Origin: Candidatus Bathyarchaeota archaeon
Lineage (GTDB): Archaea; Thermoproteota; Bathyarchaeia; Bathyarchaeales; Bathycorpusculaceae
Assembly (NCBI GenBank): GCA_029879735.1
Contig: JAOUPS010000009.1
Coordinates: forward strand, 1-35,914
Reading direction: 5' to 3'
Length of the DNA stretch: 35,914 bases
Positions 25,421 to 32,541 of this stretch are shown piece by piece. Below the pieces are notes generated by a model, which did no database searches, was not told the origin of the DNA, and saw only the letters and a list, made by a program, of their open reading frames with translations. Numbering within the stretch: the first letter of the stretch is position 1; the number at the start of each line of letters is the position of its first letter. A program made the translations under genes and the position numbers.

Positions 25421-25564
25421 TTGAGAGAGAGAATTGAAACACTTATTTCGTACTTGTATTCGGAATCAAGAGCTTTCAAGCCGAAACAGGCGTTAGTTAG
25501 AGTTAAAGGAAGGAAATTAAATTTTAATGCACACCACCATTCCTTGGTGTTCGAAGCATGCTGA
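25421..25564 (+). pseudogene. Possible gene remnant (47 codons)
   Basis: From a TTG, the frame reads RERIETLISYLYSESRAFKP, then KQALVRVKGRKLNFNAHHHS and VFEAC to TGA. Its composition looks coding, but it has no ribosome binding site and no recognised family. It may be the tail of a decayed gene. Confidence 0.2.
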
Positions 25565-25644
25565 TTTCTCAGGTGTTTGAAGTGTAGGCATCTTGAGAAA
25601 TCGCGCGCGACATTGTGCAAAGCTTTGTTGTCCAAGTTAGGCAC

Positions 25645-26147
25645 CTAAGCTATTTTGAAGAACTTGGTTTTTGGTGCTCCACATACTGGACACTGTTCAG
25701 GGGCCGCGTCTTCAACCGTGTTCCCGCATACACCGCAAACAAAATAGTCAACAGAAGCGAGTTTCTGCCCAGTCTTCAAAGTTTCAATAGCCTTAGAGAA
25801 CAGATTGGCGTGTATTTGTTCTACTTTGTTTGCCACATCAAAACTCCAGACAGCCTGTTTATTTCCTTAATTTCTGGCTTCAGCTAAGTATTCAGGATAC
25901 ATTGTTTTGAACTCGAAAATCTCTCCAGAAACCGCAGTTCCCAAGTTCTCAGTTGTGGATTTTATTTCGCCCATAACTCGCAAGTGGTTGAGTGCATGGA
26001 TGGTTTCAGCCTCAGCTGCAGCTCTAAACAACTTCGCGATTTGCTGCAGTCCTTCCTCCTCTGCTTTTCGCGCATAGGCCAGATAACGACGATTAGCTTG
26101 TGCTCCCCAGCAAAAGCGCTTTTCAGGTTCTCAATCGTTCTGCCCAT
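25645..26147 (-). pseudogene. Rubrerythrin pseudogene (one frameshift, one in-frame stop)
   Basis: Reading all three minus frames gives a complete rubrerythrin of about 167 residues: MGRTIENLKSAFAGE, a one-base loss, then QANRRYLAYARKAEEEG, FRAAAEAETIHALNHLRVMG, a TAA at 25867-25869 in EARN*GNKQAV, then VEQIHANLFSKA and a C-terminal rubredoxin domain with CGVCG and CPVCG. All di-iron and rubredoxin ligands are otherwise present. Rubrerythrin reduces hydrogen peroxide in anaerobes. Two independent lesions argue for loss of the gene rather than a single sequencing error. A dispersed restart at GTG 25836 would make only the C-terminal part. Confidence 0.85.
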
Positions 26148-26269
26148 CTTGTCACCTTATTATGGGTGAATAGTCAAAACTGCGCAATATTTAAACTCTC
26201 ATATGGCGTGCGCCATATCAAAATCTGAGGGTTGGTTACACTTCGCGCGCACGACCAAACTAGCTGAAT

Positions 26270-26518
26270 TCATTTCTTTCTTAACCCTCTAACTGCGCTA
26301 ATAATCGACAACAATACTCCAACTCCAATAAATGAGTATCCCACCAAACGGTCGTCACCGAATATGATGCCAAGAACCACAAACGTGATTCCAAGAGGCA
26401 AAAGAGCATTATCCTGAATTGCCTGTTTCTTCTTCCTTGTTAGGAAAGCAATAGCGATAGCAATTGAAATAATTCCAGCAGCGATGGCAATTATTAACCA
26501 TAATTCTTCCATCAACAT
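26270..26518 (-). CDS. Small membrane protein (82 aa)
   Basis: Three hydrophobic segments (about 5-26, 38-52, 58-74) alternate with basic patches (LTRKKKQ and GLRKK at the end). This suggests a small integral membrane protein. No family is recognised. It stands alone on the minus strand. Confidence 0.55.
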   Translation of the reverse strand: MLMEELWLIIAIAAGIISIAIAIAFLTRKKKQAIQDNALLPLGITFVVLGIIFGDDRLVGYSFIGVGVLLSIISAVRGLRKK

Positions 26519-26851
26519 ACTTTCAACAACAATGCAGAAGAAAGATATTTGAGATTTAAGGATTTGGTTGGGTTAGGGATAAAACTTTACCCCAACCACC
26601 ACCAATCAACTTTTGACGTTGCGGCAAAGTAATAGCTGAACCAAAGAGATTAAGCAGATGGGAGCACCAAGATCGATCGATCATTGAGAATCGCTAAACA
26701 GAATCATTGTTACAAAGCGCTTTGTTGGAACAGATTTCCCAACGAAATAGCGCGCGCGCTCAAGTTTGACACGTATTAGAAATGGAGGTGCAAGTCTTAA
26801 TGCTACGTTTTAGAACACCATTGTACTAAAATTAGTACAGTTCAATCTGTT
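26519..26851. other. Gene-free region with inverted repeats
   Basis: No supported gene. It contains GGTTGGG (26566-26572) facing CCCAACC (26591-26597), a perfect 14-nt palindrome ACAAAGCGCTTTGT (26712-26725), a 10-nt GC tract (26750-26759) and one copy of the CTACRTTTTAGAACAC repeat (26803-26818). Confidence 0.5.
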
Positions 26852-27177
26852 TTAGACATAAGATGATGTTTTATGCTTAAAGAGCGCGTATACGCTTAAG
26901 GCGATAACAAAACTAATAGTAAAAATCTCAAGGTCAACAAATGAGTATCTCAGCGAATCTAAACAGTAGTAACCTTCAAGTTTTTCTAAACTGGTTCCAG
27001 AGAGAAATCGTCCAATACTCTCTTTAGTCTTCAATTCTGCAAACGTGACAAGAGGGACTAATGTTAGTACTAATCCCAAAATCAAGGCAGCTATGGAATA
27101 TAGCAGAGCTCTTTTCAATCTTTAGCCTCCATAAAGATTAAGGAAGTAGTGTCTTTTAAGTCTACATTTTAGAACAC
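26803..27177. repeat. 16-nt direct repeat flanking the 88-aa membrane protein gene
   Basis: CTACRTTTTAGAACAC is at 26803-26818 (R=G) and 27162-27177 (R=A). Similar GTCTTAA-like sequence precedes both copies. The second copy lies in the promoter region of the minus-strand gene that starts at 27118. Confidence 0.55.
26852..27118 (-). CDS. Small membrane protein paired with a membrane-anchored regulator
   Basis: The TTG start follows a GGAGG by 7 nt. The 88-residue product has a transmembrane helix at about 7-27, a ~35-residue external loop with SGTSLEKLEGYY, and a second helix near 62-80 with a short cytoplasmic end. It follows the winged-helix membrane protein by 71 nt on the same strand, and a repeat unit lies between them. 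It may be a sensor or anti-regulator partner, but this is inference from position only. Confidence 0.55.
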   Translation of the reverse strand: MKRALLYSIAALILGLVLTLVPLVTFAELKTKESIGRFLSGTSLEKLEGYYCLDSLRYSFVDLEIFTISFVIALSVYALFKHKTSSYV

Positions 27178-27189
27178 AATGTTTAGGTT

Positions 27190-27648
27190 TCAAAATGGCT
27201 TCGCCCTCCATAATCTAACAGTTTCAATCCAAAAAACAAGTGATGCAATCGAGCCGAACATGACGACGTAAAAGCTGGGAATTACTTGGCTTAAGGTACA
27301 CAAGATCAAATAAGCTGTTAGCATTGTGGAAAACAAAACTGAATAGAAAAGATATCTGGGTACGAGAAAACGGCCCATGCGTGTGAAAAACCGTAAAATT
27401 CCAACTTTAACTTCTTCTTCAAGCACGAATTCACCTGTCCCCTTTTTCCGAACAAGCCCCAAATCCTCTAACTTTCCAAGATGATGCACAGCAATGCTTG
27501 GGCTGGAAAAGCCCAAAGCACGCTGAACTTGACGAACGCCCACGGTATGTGTGGGTTGCTGTAACAAGTACCAGTAGATAAGGAGAGTTTTCCCTTTCAA
27601 CGCGGATTCCAGAACAGCTAAATCAAACTCACGCGAAGCCTTCGACAC
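27190..27648 (-). CDS. Winged-helix regulator with C-terminal transmembrane helices
   Basis: The product has 152 residues from a GTG start. The first ~75 residues form a winged helix (KTLLIYWYLLQQPTHTVGV, RALGFSSPSIAVHHLGKLED, LGLVRKKGTGEFVLEE). Two hydrophobic helices follow (about 98-118 and 122-143), with a basic tail. This is the archaeal layout in which a DNA-binding domain is tethered to the membrane. A TATA-like element (TTTATATTC on the minus strand, 27671-27679) about 24-30 nt upstream implies a near-leaderless mRNA. It is probably an operon with the downstream small membrane protein. Confidence 0.7.
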   Translation of the reverse strand: MSKASREFDLAVLESALKGKTLLIYWYLLQQPTHTVGVRQVQRALGFSSPSIAVHHLGKLEDLGLVRKKGTGEFVLEEEVKVGILRFFTRMGRFLVPRYLFYSVLFSTMLTAYLILCTLSQVIPSFYVVMFGSIASLVFWIETVRLWRAKPF

Positions 27649-27848
27649 AAAGTATCGCCAAATACCTCTTTAGAATATAAACATTATAAAAGCCTTAATT
27701 CACTAGAACGCAAAAAACAGCAAACGCGTGAAGTCAATGCCGTCCGAGTAACTCTGATTGCTCAGTCTTCAATGGGTGAGTAACTCCTTATTTGTCATTC
27801 ACCTTCAGCTAATTTGTGTGCGCGTTTAGATGAGAAGAAGGGAGAAGT

Positions 27849-29621
27849 TCAGCCTTGTTGATTCTTTCTGTATTTGATGAAGACCGGGGTGATTAGTGAA
27901 AGAATTATGAATAGTGGTAGGATTATGGCTGATGGGAATTCTGGGACTATTATTATTTCAAGCGTCGAATGTTCATATCTGAAGTATATGATGCTGAAAG
28001 TTTCGTTTTCGAATACAGTGTTGTATATCACTGGATCATGGTTGACTGTTATGTTATAGAGAGGACGCAATAAATCATGAGGAATCGTGAGTCTGCAAAA
28101 GCCACAAGTTTGACCTGGAGTCATGTTAGAAACATACATTCTGATCGTGCTATCAGACTCAAGACATTCGAAGTAATTTATGGTGGAGTTGGAGATAACG
28201 CTTACATTATATTTCGGGGCAGTGTTTGCTGTGTGAGACATGCCCATGAGCGGATAGTTGTCCGTATAATTTGCATCGATGACACACGGGACATCTGCTA
28301 TTCCATCACTATCTGGCTCATTCTGATAACGCCCCCTGTGCAAATCCACACCTGTGTAATCGCTCCAATAGTTTCCGCCTGAAGGATAACCGTTGTCCCA
28401 CGCGTTCGGATGCCATGAATCGGTAGCTGACTTGTATACTATCTGTCTGTTATCGATAAAATTGTTATGGTAAAACCGATTATTGTAGGTGTAACCACGC
28501 AGGCCGATAGCATAATAAATAGTGTTGCTTATGGTGTTTTGTGCGAAAGTACTATTGCAACTGTCGTACAATCGTATGGCGATGTCGTTCTGGTTAAGAT
28601 TGTTTTCGAAAATGATACAATCAGAGCAATATCTGAACTGAATTGCAAAGTTGTTCTTTTTCATAATATTTCTTGAAAATGTGCAGTCATCCGTAGAATC
28701 TGACAAGATACCATTGTAATTTCCGATAATAGTGTTAAGAGAAACAATTGTATCGTTGGAGCCTATTTGTATACCACTGAAACCGTTTTGGACGGTATTA
28801 TTTATTACTAAGTTTCCTTTACCGGACATACCTACAAAAATACCACAATATTCATGTACATTATAGAAACCAGTTACAACATTGTCGCTTATAACACAAT
28901 TGCTACCCTCTACAGAGATTCCCTCAAACTCGTTCGCTGTTATGATATTTCTAAAAATTGTATTATCGTTTGAAGTCTCGTGAAGCAAGATGCCGTGCTC
29001 ATTGTTTACTATGTTGTTCCGAGAGATGCTGTTATTCGAAGAATACAGACCTTGAATGCCATTTATTGCGTTTGCAGTTATGTTATTCTCGAATACTTTG
29101 TTGTTTGAAGAATACCTGAAATAAATACCATTTTCATTGTTTGTCATGTTATTCCCAGAGATTGTGTTGCCCGACGAATGCCAAAGGCGGATACCATGTA
29201 TCTTGTTTGCTGCTATGATGTTTCGATACAATTTGTGGTCTGAAGAGTCCTCCAGAAAGATGCCATACCAGAACCCTTCAATTCTAATATTCTTAATTGT
29301 CACATTTCGAATTCCAAAAAGGTAGATTCCTTTGGAATCATGACTTTCTGTTCCATGAAGGGTGTAGTTATTTCCATCAATTATTATGTTGCTCCTCTCA
29401 ATCACAATCTCGTCATAAATGTTATCAGTAAAAACGTAGGTGACATTGTCAATGTTCGAAATGGGAGTTGTTGGTGGATCAATACACCCGTCATACCTAA
29501 TGTATATGATTCCGCTTGCTTCAACTGTTTGAATCTCAAAAGCTAATCCTATTAGAAACGCTGTGGATAACAAGCATGAAATTGCAAAGAAAGTCAAAAA
29601 AGTATTATTCAAATTGAACAC
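27849..29621 (-). CDS. NosD-like right-handed beta-helix surface protein with PEF-CTERM-like anchor
   Basis: The product has 590 residues. A signal peptide (1-35) is followed by about 14 rungs of a parallel beta-helix (pattern N-x-I-x-x-N-x-I/G-I, for example ENGIYFRYSSNNKVFENNIT, TIFRNIITANEFEGISVEG), as in NosD/pectate-lyase-like carbohydrate-binding domains. A cap (GNYWSDYTGVDLHRG...DGIADVPCVIDANYTDNYPL) recurs in archaeal NosD proteins. A ~110-residue beta domain comes next, and then VPEFPSAIILPLFIILSLI with a KYRKNQQG tail. That tail resembles the archaeosortase PEF-CTERM signal. Many N-x-S/T sites suggest glycosylation. It probably binds polysaccharide at the cell surface. Confidence 0.8.
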   Translation of the reverse strand: MFNLNNTFLTFFAISCLLSTAFLIGLAFEIQTVEASGIIYIRYDGCIDPPTTPISNIDNVTYVFTDNIYDEIVIERSNIIIDGNNYTLHGTESHDSKGIYLFGIRNVTIKNIRIEGFWYGIFLEDSSDHKLYRNIIAANKIHGIRLWHSSGNTISGNNMTNNENGIYFRYSSNNKVFENNITANAINGIQGLYSSNNSISRNNIVNNEHGILLHETSNDNTIFRNIITANEFEGISVEGSNCVISDNVVTGFYNVHEYCGIFVGMSGKGNLVINNTVQNGFSGIQIGSNDTIVSLNTIIGNYNGILSDSTDDCTFSRNIMKKNNFAIQFRYCSDCIIFENNLNQNDIAIRLYDSCNSTFAQNTISNTIYYAIGLRGYTYNNRFYHNNFIDNRQIVYKSATDSWHPNAWDNGYPSGGNYWSDYTGVDLHRGRYQNEPDSDGIADVPCVIDANYTDNYPLMGMSHTANTAPKYNVSVISNSTINYFECLESDSTIRMYVSNMTPGQTCGFCRLTIPHDLLRPLYNITVNHDPVIYNTVFENETFSIIYFRYEHSTLEIIIVPEFPSAIILPLFIILSLITPVFIKYRKNQQG

Positions 29622-29932
29622 AGCGCATTATTTCTTGTATTCTCAAGTTCTTAACAGCGCGCGAAGTTATGATTTATGAATTAGAAATAAATATTCGAAA
29701 GTCTTCAACGCGCGAGGGGCGTAAGGTTCAACGTTATGAGTTCGGTGTTTGAAGCATTACAATGTAATCTTCTAACATCTACTTGACAGTGCGCGCTTTG
29801 ATTATCGACATGAGAAGGCCCAGAGGAAATAGGTGATTCCGCGCGCGCTCTACTTGCGTAGCTTCTTAATGAAATCTTCTCGCACTAGACAGAATATGTC
29901 AAGCGCGCTACCGAATAACAACATCTATCAAG
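29622..29932. other. Gene-free region rich in GCGCGC tracts
   Basis: No coding frame is supported. Five alternating GC tracts lie at 29656, 29709, 29791, 29840 and 29903, plus a GCGCTCTAC element at 29845-29853. Confidence 0.45.
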
Positions 29933-30103
29933 CTATGTCCAGTAAAGAAGTACCACACCGACAATGATCAGGATTATTCCAGCTCTTCCAAAAATCGTAA
30001 GGGTTATTTCGCCCAAACTCATTTTCATTTTAGGAATTGCTGAACCACAAATTCCCAGGAAAGCAAAGATTATGCCTACTATTACTAATAGTGATCCGAA
30101 CAT
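29933..30103 (-). CDS. Small two-helix membrane protein (56 aa)
   Basis: The ATG at 30103 opens a 56-codon frame ending in TAG at 29933-29935. It reads MFGSLLVIVGIIFAFLGICG, a basic turn with PKMKMSLGE, and a second helix (ITLTIFGRAGIILIIVGVVL) ending YWT. The two helices and a positively charged cytoplasmic loop are convincing for a real small membrane protein. No family is recognised. A purine-rich AAAGTGGA precedes the start. Confidence 0.55.
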   Translation of the reverse strand: MFGSLLVIVGIIFAFLGICGSAIPKMKMSLGEITLTIFGRAGIILIIVGVVLLYWT

Positions 30104-30710
30104 TGTTGTTCCACTTTGAATTGTATTTTGGAGGTATATAAACAGCTTGCGTAATGTCGTATGCTAAATTCTTTTTAACGCGCGCTGCCTTTTCCAAGTT
30201 TGAAACATAGAACATGATGCTGTCAATTTTGAGCAAAACATTCATAAATTCCAAATGAAACTGCAGTCATGTAAAGCGAGCGCTCTACATCCATAACATG
30301 CACATAACATGCACGCGCGAACTATAAGTCGATGTTAGTGAGAACAGCAGTCTCTGTAATCTGTGTTGTTACGTCTTGCCGATACCGAACGACGTGAATT
30401 TTAAGACATATCCCAGAGGATCGGTCAAATCAACGTTTCATAGTGGCTGTGCGCGCGCTGAACTCTAGTGCCGTCCGAGTAACTCTGAGATTTCATCCCT
30501 TTAGTGTCAAGCTAATGCCTTCTCATCATCCGGCGAAAAATCAATAAGCAAAACCGAAAATAAAAATGTTCTTAAATTGTGATCGTCATGTTTGCATCGT
30601 GGAGGCCCCGGGTTCAAATCCCGCCCCGTCCACCAAACCATTTTGAAAAACAATAAGCACTCAACATAAATTCTCCAACCAAAAAAGTAAATTAAACTGA
30701 TACGAGAATA
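30104..30710. other. Gene-free region with GC tracts, tandem repeat and tRNA fragment
   Basis: Beyond the tRNA-Ala fragment and one copy of the 20-nt repeat, this ~600-nt stretch holds GC tracts (30179, 30314, 30451), a GCGCTCTAC element (30280-30288) and a tandem duplication of ataacatgcac (30293-30314). I see no gene in it. Confidence 0.5.
30586..30635 (+). pseudogene. tRNA-Ala(TGC) 3' part: anticodon arm to CCA
   Basis: The order is: anticodon stem TCATG, loop TTTGCAT (T33, anticodon TGC, A37), stem CGTGG (two G-T pairs), AGGCC variable loop, CCGGG-TTCAAAT-CCCGC T-arm, CCCGTCC acceptor strand, A73, encoded CCA. This matches an archaeal tRNA-Ala from position 27 on. No D-arm or 5' acceptor strand (GGACGGG or a wobble variant) lies in the preceding 250 nt. 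It is most likely a truncated gene or an integration scar. Confidence 0.6.
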
Positions 30711-32156
30711 GTGAGGTCAAATGGAGAGGAGTTGAAAGATACGGGTTCCTCAAGTTTCGAGTTTTTGATAGCGGGTTTACCGAAAAGAGTTCGCCACCTA
30801 GAGGAGAAAGGCCTTTTCAGGGATGCAATCCATCTAATAAACCAGATTCTGGCTGAAAGTAAGGGACTTCCGAGCATGCCTAGATCTAGACTGGAATGGG
30901 AATCAGAAAGAATCAAAAGAATAAGAAAGGATTACGCGCTAAGTCGAAAAGAAGCTTTTAAATCTCTTAAAAGTCAAATTCCAGATCTGAAACAGGAAGA
31001 TTTTGAAGGATGGATGCGTGAAGGATTCATTGAGTACAGAGAGATAGAGGGTGAAACAAGAATCTTCAACAACTTTTTGCCGAACTTGTTGAGGGATAAC
31101 GCGGAAGCCAAGAAGAGAGTTAAGCAACCAGATAAAAAATCTGAGCAGATCACGAATCTTGTTCACAGACACGTCGACGGCATCATAGAAAAGAGCGGAA
31201 CTTTGGGAAGCCGATACGTACAACCTGTCAAGAACAGAGTCTTGATGAAACTGAAAATAAAACCTGATGCAGTTCCGGAAGGAGAAGTTGTAAAAGTTTG
31301 GATGCCATTCCCTCGCAAAGACCCATTGCAGCCAAAGATTAAAGTGACTTCCGCAACCCCTAACAATTATGTTCTAGCTCCTGAGGATAGTGCTCAACGC
31401 ACAATCTATTTTGAGAGAGAAGTCGTTGAGGGGGAATACCTTGAATTTCAAGTTGAATATGACTATACAGTGTGTGCCTCTCATAAGAAAGTCAATCCTA
31501 AAAAAGTTAAGCCCTACAGCAGAAATGAGTTGCATGAGAAATACACTTCAGAGCAGTTGCCTCACATAGCCTTCACGCCATACCTAAGGAAGCTCGCGGA
31601 GGAAATAGTCACCGAAGAGTCAAATCCATGTCTCAAAACTTGGCGCATTTACAAGTGGATAACTGGAAACGTTAAGTATGCACTTGTTCCGGAATACTCA
31701 ACAATCGAATGCATCAGCGATTACGCAGCACGAAACCTCAGAGGAGACTGTGGAGTACAAGCCCTACTATTCATAACCCTATGCAGAATCAGCGGAATCC
31801 CAGCCAGATGGCAATCAGGATGGTACCTCAACCCAATCAGACCAAGCCCCCATGACTGGGCCCAATTCTACGTAGAGCCTTACGGATGGCTTCACGCAGA
31901 TCCATCCATCGGCGGACACGAAAAAGCCATAGAGAAATACCACAGATTCTACTTCGGAAACATCGACCATTTCAGACTAATCGCAAACATAGACATCTCT
32001 TCCAAGTTCACTCCACCCAAAACTCATCATCGGTCAGACAATGTTGATAACCAGCGTGGAGAAGTGGAATGGAAACGCGGAAACATCTACTACGACAAAT
32101 GGAACTACGAACTAACGGTTTTAGCCCACGAAAGTATTACTAGCACCTCTTCATGA
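30711..32156 (+). CDS. Transglutaminase-like cysteine protease-fold protein
   Basis: The product has 481 residues. The N-terminal ~150 residues are charged and helical (LIAGLPKRVRHLEEKGLFRDAI..., possibly a DNA- or protein-binding helical domain). Then comes a beta domain (VLMKLKIKPDAVPEGEVVKV...) like that preceding many transglutaminase-like domains. The core has Cys347 in RGDCGVQALL, His381 in HDWAQFYV and Asp397 in HADPSIG, a complete Cys-His-Asp triad. No signal peptide is seen, so it is probably cytoplasmic. Members act as peptidases or amidases rather than cross-linkers. The GTG start is uncertain. Confidence 0.82.
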   Translation: MRSNGEELKDTGSSSFEFLIAGLPKRVRHLEEKGLFRDAIHLINQILAESKGLPSMPRSRLEWESERIKRIRKDYALSRKEAFKSLKSQIPDLKQEDFEGWMREGFIEYREIEGETRIFNNFLPNLLRDNAEAKKRVKQPDKKSEQITNLVHRHVDGIIEKSGTLGSRYVQPVKNRVLMKLKIKPDAVPEGEVVKVWMPFPRKDPLQPKIKVTSATPNNYVLAPEDSAQRTIYFEREVVEGEYLEFQVEYDYTVCASHKKVNPKKVKPYSRNELHEKYTSEQLPHIAFTPYLRKLAEEIVTEESNPCLKTWRIYKWITGNVKYALVPEYSTIECISDYAARNLRGDCGVQALLFITLCRISGIPARWQSGWYLNPIRPSPHDWAQFYVEPYGWLHADPSIGGHEKAIEKYHRFYFGNIDHFRLIANIDISSKFTPPKTHHRSDNVDNQRGEVEWKRGNIYYDKWNYELTVLAHESITSTSS

Positions 32157-32181
32157 AGAAAGACATTTAAACGAGATAAAA

Positions 32182-32266
32182 TGCGGGGGGTGGGATTTGA
32201 ACCCACGAAGGCCTTCGCCATGGGGACCTGAACCCCACCCCTTAGACCTGGCTCGGGTACCCCCGC
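32182..32266 (-). tRNA. tRNA-Leu (anticodon CAG)
   Basis: This is an 85-nt cloverleaf with a 7-bp acceptor (GCGGGGG with CCCCCGC), a D-arm with GAGCCAGGTCTAAGGGG, anticodon stem TGGGG and CCCCA around the loop TTCAGGT (anticodon CAG), a long variable arm (TGGCGAAGGCCTTCG) typical of class II Leu/Ser tRNAs, and T-arm GTGGG-TTCAAAT-CCCAC. The discriminator is A73 as expected for Leu. The 3' CCA is not encoded and there is no intron. Confidence 0.93.
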
Positions 32267-32337
32267 AATTACAGAAAATAGGTAAAGAAAAGGTTTAAGA
32301 GTTACTGTATGCTTCTCAATAGAAATGGTGTATTTGT

Positions 32338-32499
32338 ATGCCGACCCATGGTGCGCTTTCGAAAGCAGGAAAAGTCAGATCTCAAACTCCCAAAACGCAG
32401 TCTACACCAAAGAAGAGGCCGAATCCGAGATCTAGAAACAGAAGAAACTACGAGAAAAGGGTAGTTCTGCAGAGAACGCCAGGACAGAACTGGCTCTAG
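32338..32499 (+). CDS. rps30e: 30S ribosomal protein S30e
   Basis: The ATG opens a 53-residue basic protein: MPTHGALSKAGKVRSQTPKT, a Lys/Pro-rich middle, then NPRSRNRRNYEKRVV and the conserved ending PGQNWL. Length and both ends match archaeal S30e, the homologue of eukaryotic FAU-S30, a small-subunit protein near the decoding site. A short GGTG lies upstream. The gene sits between tRNA-Leu (opposite strand) and the amidohydrolase. Confidence 0.93.
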   Translation: MPTHGALSKAGKVRSQTPKTQSTPKKRPNPRSRNRRNYEKRVVLQRTPGQNWL

Positions 32500-32541
32500 A
32501 CAGCTCTAAAATTTTTATTCTATGAGCGCGCACTAGCAAAC

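Larger units (their letters stand above)
27738..30488. repeat. Perfect 20-nt direct repeat pair bracketing ~2.7 kb
   Basis: tgccgtccgagtaactctga occurs at 27738-27757 and 30469-30488, identical over 20 nt. Both copies are intergenic and enclose the beta-helix surface protein and the 56-aa membrane protein. On the minus strand each copy reads SELLGRH followed at once by a stop codon (TGA in one, TAG in the other). Confidence 0.65.

Noticed and set aside
27757-27790. D-arm-like sequence (GCTCAGTC...GTGAG) near the first 20-nt repeat, as a possible missing 5' tRNA half
   Set aside because: No acceptor strand complementary to the tRNA-Ala fragment and no canonical D-loop; similarity is too weak.
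28077-28382. Plus-strand frames opposite the beta-helix protein
   Set aside because: Antisense shadows of a repetitive gene without ribosome sites.
30293-30314. Tandem ataacatgcac repeat as start of a CRISPR-like or satellite array
   Set aside because: Only two units, no spacers and no cas genes in the window.
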